NCBI GenBank assembly: GCA_002298915.1
Contig: DBML01000018.1
Coordinates: 38,636 to 102,635, forward strand
Length of the DNA stretch: 64,000 nt
Direction of reading: 5' to 3'
Origin: Clostridium sp. UBA699
Lineage (GTDB): Bacteria > Bacillota > Clostridia > Clostridiales > Clostridiaceae
This document shows positions 42,901-49,263 of the stretch, piece by piece; positions within the stretch are counted from its first letter, which is position 1, and every line of letters begins with the position of its first letter. A program made the position numbers and the translations under genes. The notes below the pieces were generated by a model. It did no database searches. It was not told the origin of the DNA and saw only the letters and a program-made list of their open reading frames with translations.

Positions 42901-43498
42901 CAACAGCGTCATAGTCTACCATTTTAGCGAGATCTGAGTATTCGATAGTCTCGATCTTCTGTACTTCGTGTGAAGTTCTGAATCCGTCGAAGAAGTTAAG
43001 GAATGGAACTCTTGACTTGATTGCAGTAAGGTGAGCTACTGCAGCAAGGTCCATAACCTGCTGAACGCTGCTTTCTGCAAGAAGAGCGAATCCTGTCTGC
43101 CTGCAGGCCATAACGTCCTGATGGTCTCCGAATATGTTCAGTGAGTTTGCAGCAAGAGCTCTAGCTGATACGTGGAATACTCCAGGTAAAAGTTCTCCGG
43201 CTATTTTGTACATGTTAGGGATCATAAGGAGAAGTCCCTGTGATGCTGTGTAAGTAGTTGTCAAAGCACCACTCTGCAGTGAACCGTGAACAGCACCAGC
43301 TGCTCCTGCTTCTGACTGCATTTCCATGACCTTAACCTTCTGTCCGAAGATGTTAAGTTTTCCCTGTGCAACCCATTCATCAACGTGCTCAGCCATTGGT
43401 GATGATGGTGTTATTGGGAATATTGCTGCTACATCAGTAAACGCGTAGGAGATATAAGCTGCAGCGGTGTTTCCATCCATTGTCTTCATTTTTCCCAT
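39917..43498 (-). CDS. nifJ: Pyruvate:ferredoxin (flavodoxin) oxidoreductase
   Basis: The 1193-residue single-chain enzyme oxidises pyruvate with CoA to acetyl-CoA and CO2 and reduces ferredoxin, a central step of anaerobic catabolism. The domain order is complete. It starts with the pyruvate-binding N-terminal domain (DGNTAAAYISYAFTDVAAIFP), followed by the gamma and linker domains and two [4Fe-4S] motifs, CIQCNQCSYVCP and CMGCGNCANICP near residues 690-750. The TPP domain has CSGCGETPYAKL, GDGWAYDIGYGGLDHV and DTEVYSNTGGQ. It is flanked by a strong terminator and a 427-base upstream gap, so it is monocistronic. Confidence 0.97.
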   Translation of the reverse strand: MGKMKTMDGNTAAAYISYAFTDVAAIFPITPSSPMAEHVDEWVAQGKLNIFGQKVKVMEMQSEAGAAGAVHGSLQSGALTTTYTASQGLLLMIPNMYKIAGELLPGVFHVSARALAANSLNIFGDHQDVMACRQTGFALLAESSVQQVMDLAAVAHLTAIKSRVPFLNFFDGFRTSHEVQKIETIEYSDLAKMVDYDAVDAFRRRGLNPDHPCVRGTAQNPDIYFQEREVVNSFYDTLPDMVEECMGEISKLTGREYHLFNYYGAPDADRMIIAMGSVCDAIEETIDYLTAKGEKVGLLNVHLYRPFSLKHFFKYIPKTVKKIAVLDRTKEIGSIGEPLFLDVKNAFYGTDWNPLIVGGRYGLGSKDVVPGHIAVVYDNLKADAPKDGFTISIVDDVTNLSLPLGEDIDTTPAGTIACKFWGLGADGTVGANKSAIKIIGDKTDLYAQAYFAYDSKKSGGITVSHLRFGKSPIKSPYLVNKADYVACHNQSYVYKYNVLEGLKKGGKFMLNCVWTPEELDEKLPAFMKRFIAENNIEFYTLDAVKIAQEIGLGGRINMIMQSAFFKLANVIPLETALAYLKEEVVKSYGKKGQKIVDMNNAAIDKGVEAIVKIEVPASWKNAVDEKVEESKVPEFIDKIVVPMNRQEGDKLPVSAFVGMEDGTFPCGTSAYEKRGVAIEVPEWLADKCIQCNQCSYVCPHASIRPVLATDEEVANAPEGFVCKPATGAKGLNFRMAVSPLDCMGCGNCANICPAKEKALVMKPLETQLEEAPRWDYAVALPVKANPMNKNTVKGSQFEEPMFEFSGACSGCGETPYAKLITQLYGDRMMVANATGCSSIWGASAPSMPYCKNQKGHGPAWANSLFEDNAEFGLGMYLGVKQVRDKLAMDIASVMNLDISEQLATCSAITAECTDEEMASLSISPELAVAFKEWLANKEVGEGTRERADKIIALLEAEKGNDVALNEIYKNKDFLVKRSQWIFGGDGWAYDIGYGGLDHVLATGEDVNVFVFDTEVYSNTGGQSSKATPTAAIAKFAASGKKTKKKDLGMMAMSYGYVYVAQISMGADKNQTLKAIAEAEAYPGPSLIIAYAPCINHGIKAGMGMTQNEMKKAVDCGYWAMYRFNPTLKEEGKNPFILDSKEPTASFREYLMGEVRYASLAAQFPDAAEALFEKTEKDALERLEKYKKLASGDC

Positions 43499-43925
43499 AA
43501 AATGTTTTCCCTTCTTTCTTTTAATTCTTTTTTATTTAAGACCATAAAGAACCCTGCATGCCGTGTGGTGGACAATGTAATCCAAATATACCCCTCATAG
43601 TATTCTCAACTAAAAAACCCACCGCACATGAAAAAACATACAAAGCAATCCAATTACCTTTGTCCATAATCAGATCTTACTTTATAGTCGCAATAAACCA
43701 TTTTGAATCAAATTATTTACCTTTACCCCATGTCCGCAATTCATACTGCATTTGCGATTGTTCCGCAAAATAAATATACACCAAAATTCATATTCTGTAA
43801 ATTCATATTTTTCTTTTTTTAGGGGCTTAAGCTGCATTTTCCACAGCTATATATAATATTCTACGCAGAATCTCAAAATCCTTTAATTTCTACAAAAATA
43901 TCTCGGAATTCTTGCAAAATTAATA
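43499..43925 (-). promoter_or_regulatory. Long AT-rich upstream region of nifJ
   Basis: This 427-base stretch has no credible gene. It should contain the nifJ promoter, but several weak -35/-10 pairs are possible and none is clearly best. A 17-base inverted repeat, TTGCG-N7-CGCAA (43752-43768), could be an operator. No riboswitch fold was recognised. Confidence 0.35.
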
Positions 43926-44990
43926 TCACTTTGAATATATGGCTATCATTTTGATAATTTCTTCCACTCCGTCCTTCACCGGGCTTGATTTCATCTTGTC
44001 GATGAAGCTGTCCTTTTCAGCATAAAGCTTGTCCAGGCTTGACATCATAGTTTCCTCGCTGAGCTCCTCCTCCTCGAGCACCATGCTGTAGCCGCTCTTC
44101 CTGAAGGAATCGGCATTCAGTATCTGATCCCCCCTGCTGGATTTCTTCGACAGCGGGATGAGGAGGTTTGGCTTCTTAAGCGCAAGAAGCTCGAATATCG
44201 CGTTTGCCCCGGCCCTGGATATGACAAGGTCAGACGCCGCGAATATGTCCTTCAGCTCACCTGTTAGGTACTCGAACTGCCTGTAGCCCTTCAACCCCTC
44301 GAGGGCCGAATCCAGATTGCCTTTGCCGCATATGTGCGCGACGCAGTACCTTTCAAGCAGCCTGTCCAGGCATGCCCTGACGCAGTCGTTGATGACCTTT
44401 GAGCCGAGGCTGCCACCTATAACGAGTATGAACGGCTTCGCTCCATCAAAGCCGCAGAACTCCCTGCCCTTTTCGGGGCTTCCCCCGAGAATGTCCTTCC
44501 TTATCGGCGTGCCGGTGAGGACCCCTTTGTTTCCGGGGATCGAAATGAGCGATTCCGGGAAGGTTACGCATATCTTAGTGCAGTAGGGAGCCGATATCCT
44601 GTTCGCAAGGCCCGGAGTTATGTCCGACTCATGGGCTATTACAGGCACTCGGTTCATGTAGGCAGCTATCACAACCGGAACGGAAACAAAGCCCCCCTTC
44701 GAAAAAACAATGCTGGGCTTCTCCCTCCTGATTATGTTGAAGGCTTCCATGACCCCTTTAACCACCTTGAAAGGGTCCGAGATGTTCTTTACGTCGATGT
44801 ACCTCCTCAGCTTGCCGCTGGAGATCCCGAAGTACTTGATGTTCTCCCTCTCGATTATCTCCTTCTCGATCCCGTTTTTCGACCCTATATACTCTATTGT
44901 GTACCCGAGCCTCCTGAGCTCTGGAAAAAGTGCTATGTTGGGCGTAACGTGCCCCGCAGAGCCGCCGCCCGTCATGATTATTTTCTTCAA
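43926..44990 (-). CDS. murG: UDP-N-acetylglucosamine--lipid I N-acetylglucosaminyltransferase
   Basis: MurG makes lipid II on the inner membrane face. The 354-residue GT-B enzyme has GGGSAGHVTPNIAL near residue 8, SKGGFVSVPVV near residue 95, the VIGGSLGSKVIND donor-site loop and VISRAGANAIFELLALKKPNLLIPL near residue 255. The start is TTG at 44990, seven bases after GGAGG. It lies 16 bases after recJ, an unusual partner, rather than in a mur/fts cluster; the protein length and motifs are otherwise normal. Confidence 0.93.
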   Translation of the reverse strand: MKKIIMTGGGSAGHVTPNIALFPELRRLGYTIEYIGSKNGIEKEIIERENIKYFGISSGKLRRYIDVKNISDPFKVVKGVMEAFNIIRREKPSIVFSKGGFVSVPVVIAAYMNRVPVIAHESDITPGLANRISAPYCTKICVTFPESLISIPGNKGVLTGTPIRKDILGGSPEKGREFCGFDGAKPFILVIGGSLGSKVINDCVRACLDRLLERYCVAHICGKGNLDSALEGLKGYRQFEYLTGELKDIFAASDLVISRAGANAIFELLALKKPNLLIPLSKKSSRGDQILNADSFRKSGYSMVLEEEELSEETMMSSLDKLYAEKDSFIDKMKSSPVKDGVEEIIKMIAIYSK

Positions 44991-45006
44991 GGTAATGCCT
45001 CCCTGT

Positions 45007-46767
45007 TTATTTTTTTCTGAAATTGGTTACGATGAGCTGCACGTTCCGGCTGCCCATGTACTCGTTTATGTCCACGTTGAAGGCCATGTCCAGCTCCAGG
45101 TCCATCTCCGCCCCCGTGAGCCCCCTCTCCTGAAGCCTTGCAGCAGCGCCTTCCCCGAGCTTCTCTTTTATAATGCCGGTGAACTCCTCAACGCCGCCGA
45201 AGCTGACGGCACCAAGAGTGCTGCCCCCAGCAGTTTTGAGGGAGAGCTTGAGCACATTCCTGTTCTGTCCGATAACCTTTGCGTTGTGGAGCCTTACTCC
45301 CCTGTCCGCGAACAGCGGTCTCGGGTTCCCTGTACCGAACGGCTCAAGCCGTGAAAGCTCCTCCGCAAGTTCAATGCTCACCCTTTCGAGCGGGAGCTGC
45401 ATGTCGATAGATACCTTCGGCACGAGGTCATCCATCAACAGGTTAGAGTTTTCGTTAAGAAGCTCCCTCAGCATGCCGATGTTGCATTCCTCTATGGATA
45501 GTCCCGCTGCCATCGGATGACCGCCGAACTTCCCCAGGATTCCCCTGCACCTGGTGAGCTCCTCGAACATGTTGTAGCCCTCTATGCTCCTGCCGGAGCC
45601 TTTGGCGCCCTCCCTGCCGGAGGTAAGCATTATGGCCGGCCTGCTGTACCTCTCCTTGAGCCTCCCCGCTATTATGCCGGCGATGCTCTCGTGGATCCCT
45701 CTGTTGTACACGACTATTACGCTTTGCCTGTGGAGGTTATCTTTCTCTATCTGCTCGATGACCTCCGCCGTTCCGTTTATTGTCATGTCCTTCCTGTCCT
45801 TGTTGAGCTCGTAAAGCTCCTTGGCGAGCTTCTCCGCAGTGCCTTTGTCCTCTGCAAGAAGCAGCTCGACTCCCTTTTTAGCCCAGTCCAGCCTTCCGGA
45901 GGCGTTGATGCAGGGCCCGATAACGAAGCCAAGGGTGTAGGTCGTTATGGCCTTACCCTCGAGGTTGGAAACTCTCATGAGCTCCTTGAGTCCCAGGTTC
46001 CCTGTGAGCGGCATTTCGGCCAGCCCCTTCTTGACTATTATCCTGTTTTCGCCGGTGAGGTCCACCACGTCGCAGACCGTGGCGATGGACAGTATGTGCA
46101 CGTAGCCGCTGGCCGCCTCTGCCCCTATCCCCATCTCGTCGAAGAGCACCTGTACGAACTTGAAAGCCACCCCTGCCCCGCACAGGAGTTTGAAAGGGTA
46201 TCCACAATCCTTCTGCTTGGGGTTTACCACCGCATCGGCCGTCATCTCGCCCTCGCTGTAGTCCGGAACATCGTGGTGGTCAGTAACCACGAAAGTAATG
46301 CCCATATCCTTTGCGTGCCTTATGGCTTCGGCGGCCGATATCCCGTTGTCGCAGGTAATGATGGTGCTTACGCCCTGCGAATGCGCCCTGTCGATCATCG
46401 ACTTGTTTATGCCGTAGCCGTCGTTTATCCTGTGCGGTATCTCGTAGCAGACATCAGCACCGCACCTCATAAGCGCGGTGTAGAGAATGTAGGTGCTGAC
46501 TACTCCGTCGACATCGTAGTCGCCGACGATCATGATCTTTTTCCCTTCCGCGATGTCCCTCCTTATGAGACCGACACCCTTCTCCAGATCCTTCATCCCT
46601 CTCGGGTCATGAAGCTGGCTGAGGTCGGGATTCATGAAGCATCGCGCCTCCTCTGCGGTCCTGATCCCGCGGTTTACGAGAAGCCTCGCGGCAATCTCGC
46701 TTATATCCAGTTCCCTTGCCAGCGCAACCGCATCGAACCTGACATTTTTCATCATCCATTTTTCCAA
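45007..46767 (-). CDS. recJ: Single-stranded-DNA-specific exonuclease RecJ
   Basis: RecJ degrades single-stranded DNA 5' to 3' in recombination and repair. The 586-residue protein has the DHH motifs IVGDYDVDGVVS (D83, D85, D87), TCDNGIS, VVTDHHDVPDY (D163-H164-H165) and the DHHA1 GRSIEGYNMFEEL...GGHPMAAGLSIE region, plus a C-terminal OB-like part. The TTG at 46767 is chosen because GAGGGA lies six bases upstream. The next gene, murG, follows by 16 bases. Confidence 0.93.
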   Translation of the reverse strand: MEKWMMKNVRFDAVALARELDISEIAARLLVNRGIRTAEEARCFMNPDLSQLHDPRGMKDLEKGVGLIRRDIAEGKKIMIVGDYDVDGVVSTYILYTALMRCGADVCYEIPHRINDGYGINKSMIDRAHSQGVSTIITCDNGISAAEAIRHAKDMGITFVVTDHHDVPDYSEGEMTADAVVNPKQKDCGYPFKLLCGAGVAFKFVQVLFDEMGIGAEAASGYVHILSIATVCDVVDLTGENRIIVKKGLAEMPLTGNLGLKELMRVSNLEGKAITTYTLGFVIGPCINASGRLDWAKKGVELLLAEDKGTAEKLAKELYELNKDRKDMTINGTAEVIEQIEKDNLHRQSVIVVYNRGIHESIAGIIAGRLKERYSRPAIMLTSGREGAKGSGRSIEGYNMFEELTRCRGILGKFGGHPMAAGLSIEECNIGMLRELLNENSNLLMDDLVPKVSIDMQLPLERVSIELAEELSRLEPFGTGNPRPLFADRGVRLHNAKVIGQNRNVLKLSLKTAGGSTLGAVSFGGVEEFTGIIKEKLGEGAAARLQERGLTGAEMDLELDMAFNVDINEYMGSRNVQLIVTNFRKK

Positions 46768-46884
46768 AGCTTATCCCTCGCAGCGTCAAATTTCATGCTA
46801 ATTATAACATAATTATTCTTGTTTTTTGTTTTATGATATAATTATTATAGCATATAAATCTTTGAGAAAGGCAGATGATGTCGC

Positions 46885-47643
46885 ATGATGACAAGAGAAG
46901 AATACAGGGAAATATTGAAGTCCAATACCCTAAAAGAGCTTTATGACGTCGAGACCGACCAGGACAAGGAGCTACCGCAGCCTGCAGTCCAGAAACCATG
47001 CCACGAAACTGATTTATTGATTGACCTGTGCCCAGTCGGCGATTTCGAAGGCTTCACCGCAAGCTTCCTCGATACCCTCAAGGGAAGAAAAAGCAGGAGG
47101 AAGTATTCTGACGGCCAGATATCCTTCAACGAGCTCTCCTTCTTGCTTTGGAGCACACAGGGCGTAAAAAAGATAGTTAACAACGGCTACGCTACTCTCA
47201 GGACCGTGCCGTCTGCAGGAGCCAGGCACCCGTTCGAAACATATATCATAGCCCAGAATGTCCAGGGGCTCACTCCGGGACTCTACAGGTACCTGCCACT
47301 CGAGCACAAGCTCGTTTCCCTCGGGGAGCTTCCCGACGCAAAGGAGAAGCTCGACGAGGCTACCCTCAGCCAGAAGTTCATAGCAGCAAGCGCCCTGACC
47401 TTCGTATGGGCTGCGGTGCCGTACAGAAGCGAATGGAGATACGACTGCGCCGCGGCAAAGCACATCGCCATCGACGCCGGCCATGTATGCCAGAACCTCT
47501 ACCTCGCCGCAGAGGCTGTAGGCGCAGGGGTCTGCGCCGTGGCGGCTTACGACCAGGACCTGATGGACAACCTCATCGGAGCTGACGGCACGGAGGAGTT
47601 CACGGTATACCTTGCCGCTGTCGGCAGGCAGCAGCAGCCATAA
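46885..47643 (+). CDS. SagB/ThcOx-type nitroreductase-fold oxidoreductase
   Basis: The 252-residue flavoprotein has the SagB-type layout: RKSRRKYSDGQISFNELSFLLW, PSAGARHPFETYI, LTPGLYRYLP and the C-terminal AAKHIAIDAGHVCQNLYLAAEAVG plus GAGVCAVAAYD. SagB proteins oxidise azolines to azoles in some peptide natural products, but many standalone homologues have other or unknown roles. No precursor peptide or cyclodehydratase gene is seen here, so the substrate is unknown. It stands alone, divergent from recJ, with its own terminator. Confidence 0.85.
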   Translation: MMTREEYREILKSNTLKELYDVETDQDKELPQPAVQKPCHETDLLIDLCPVGDFEGFTASFLDTLKGRKSRRKYSDGQISFNELSFLLWSTQGVKKIVNNGYATLRTVPSAGARHPFETYIIAQNVQGLTPGLYRYLPLEHKLVSLGELPDAKEKLDEATLSQKFIAASALTFVWAAVPYRSEWRYDCAAAKHIAIDAGHVCQNLYLAAEAVGAGVCAVAAYDQDLMDNLIGADGTEEFTVYLAAVGRQQQP

Positions 47644-47647
47644 AAAC

Positions 47648-47686
47648 AAGGCGTGCAGCCCGGGAAAGTACCCGGCTGCACGCCTT
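47648..47686. terminator. Strong bidirectional terminator
   Basis: AAGGCGTGCAGCCCGGG pairs with CCCGGCTGCACGCCTT (one bulged C) around a six-base loop, between two convergent genes. T-rich sequence follows on the plus strand (TATCTATTTT), and a TTGTTTTT run follows on the minus strand. Confidence 0.9.
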
Positions 47687-47701
47687 ATCTATTTTATCCT
47701 T

Positions 47702-48919
47702 TCATTTCAAAACCTGGACGGACCTTCTGCGCAGGATCCTTGAAGCTGTCCTCTTGACGAGCTCAGGCTCCATCGACCCCGCACCTTCGAACTCGGAATA
47801 GACCGCTTCGGCTGAGCCGTACATCAGCTCGTAGGTAGAAAGCTCCTTTGCAAGCTGCACCGACTTTTCCAGGAGGAGCTCCCTCCGGATCTTCAGCATA
47901 TCCTCCGCCTGCTCCAGCTGACGCCGGTCCGGGCTGTACAGTTCGCCCCTGCATATCCCCTCAAGTATGCCGTCAACGAGGCCGATCACCTTGTCGACGT
48001 TTTCCCGAGCTGTGCTTACGTTGATGGTCAGGAGCTTCATGCCTCGCTCCTTCCTCACCCTGCTTGCGACTTCATAAGCAAGCCCCCGCCTTGTCCTTAT
48101 CTCGTCGTAGAGTATGCTTGTAACGCCTTCGCCCAGATGGCAGCTTATGATGCTTGCGGCCTTCTCCTCCTCAGGGCTCAGGCCGTGGAGAGTGAAGCAG
48201 TACTCTATCTTTGCGCCCTCCATGTTCCCGGCTTCTTCGGCGAAAACACCGGGACGGTTATCCTCGTAGGTGTCCGAAGGGGCAACTACCTCGCCTTCCC
48301 ATGCCCCGAAATGCTTTTCCACGGCAGCAAGAGCTTTTTCGAAGCCCCATGGTGCAACGACCGCCACAACGCAGTTCTTCGGAGTGTAGAACCTTCCGTA
48401 AAAACTCCTGAGCTCATCCATGCCGATGGCTGAGATTGTCTCACTGGATCCTATGATCCTTTCCCTGATCCTCCTCTTTTCAAAGCAGTTGCTGAAGAGC
48501 TTGTCCTCGCACAGCTGGGTCAGGTCGTCTGACCACTCCCTGAGCTCCTCGGAGATTATGCTCATCTCTTCCCTGAAGCCCTTTTCAGCGAACGCTGGAT
48601 TTAGAAGGATGTCAGCATACAGCTCAAGCCCTCTGTCCAGGTTTCTCGAAAGCGTTGTACCGTAGTAGATGGCGTAGGGATAGTTAGTCATGGCATTTGA
48701 AAAACCGAACAGCTCGTCGATAATTCGGTTTATGTCATCCTCGCTCCTTGTCTTCGTCCCCTTGTAGAGCATGTGCTCAAGAGCGTGCGCTGTCCCGAAA
48801 AGGAATTCCTCACCCTCCCTCAGGGCCCCTGCGTCCAGGGCAATGCAAAAGGATGCTATGCTTGCATCCCTTTTTTCGTAGACAAATCTTAATCCGTTTT
48901 TTAACGTAGCGCTCCACAT
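47702..48919 (-). CDS. M16 family zinc metallopeptidase
   Basis: The 405-residue protein has the inverted zinc motif HxxEH in GTAHALEHMLYKGT near residue 48, and the downstream glutamate region SEELREW. Both M16 halves are recognisable, with GLAYEVASRVR in the second. Such peptidases degrade or process peptides in the cytoplasm or at the membrane. ATG 48919 overlaps the stop of the upstream glutaredoxin-like gene (TGATG), which shows coupling and decides this start over in-frame codons further upstream. Confidence 0.9.
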   Translation of the reverse strand: MWSATLKNGLRFVYEKRDASIASFCIALDAGALREGEEFLFGTAHALEHMLYKGTKTRSEDDINRIIDELFGFSNAMTNYPYAIYYGTTLSRNLDRGLELYADILLNPAFAEKGFREEMSIISEELREWSDDLTQLCEDKLFSNCFEKRRIRERIIGSSETISAIGMDELRSFYGRFYTPKNCVVAVVAPWGFEKALAAVEKHFGAWEGEVVAPSDTYEDNRPGVFAEEAGNMEGAKIEYCFTLHGLSPEEEKAASIISCHLGEGVTSILYDEIRTRRGLAYEVASRVRKERGMKLLTINVSTARENVDKVIGLVDGILEGICRGELYSPDRRQLEQAEDMLKIRRELLLEKSVQLAKELSTYELMYGSAEAVYSEFEGAGSMEPELVKRTASRILRRRSVQVLK

Positions 48920-49188
48920 CACATCAGCTCTTCCAGGTCGAGAGGGTCGTTCTGGAAAAAGAACTTTTCCCCGTCGTTGATCATCACGCAAGGGATGCCT
49001 ATGCTTCCCTTCTCCTTTATCTCGTCGAAAGCTTCGTTGCTGTCCCTGTATTTCAGGAACAGTTTAAGGTGGGCCAGATTCCCCGTAATGTCAATGTCGG
49101 CAAAAGCTATGCCGTTGTCGTCGAGGTACTGCCTTACCCCTATGCAGTCCCTGCAGAGCCCGCTGTTGAAGAAGAATATTTTTTTCAT
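48919..49188 (-). CDS. Glutaredoxin-like thioredoxin-fold protein
   Basis: The 89-residue protein opens MKKIFFFNSGLCRDCIGVRQYL with a CxxC redox pair, then YLDDNGIAFADIDI and GSIGIPCVMINDGEK, where a cis-proline precedes the usual IP-x-V segment. This fits a small glutaredoxin-related fold. GGGGAAAGGG before ATG 49188 sets the start. Its stop overlaps the M16 peptidase start. A functional link between the two is suggested only by the overlap. Confidence 0.8.
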   Translation of the reverse strand: MKKIFFFNSGLCRDCIGVRQYLDDNGIAFADIDITGNLAHLKLFLKYRDSNEAFDEIKEKGSIGIPCVMINDGEKFFFQNDPLDLEELM

Positions 49189-49263
49189 CCCTTTCCCCTG
49201 CCTTTCCAGAATTCTTAAATAAAGTTTAAACCAGCCGCTGCAAAAATGCAAACGGCCGGCTGA

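Noticed and set aside
45517..46812. A 431-codon open frame antisense to recJ
   Set aside because: It mirrors recJ codon structure exactly, has no family resemblance, and recJ is complete with all DHH motifs.
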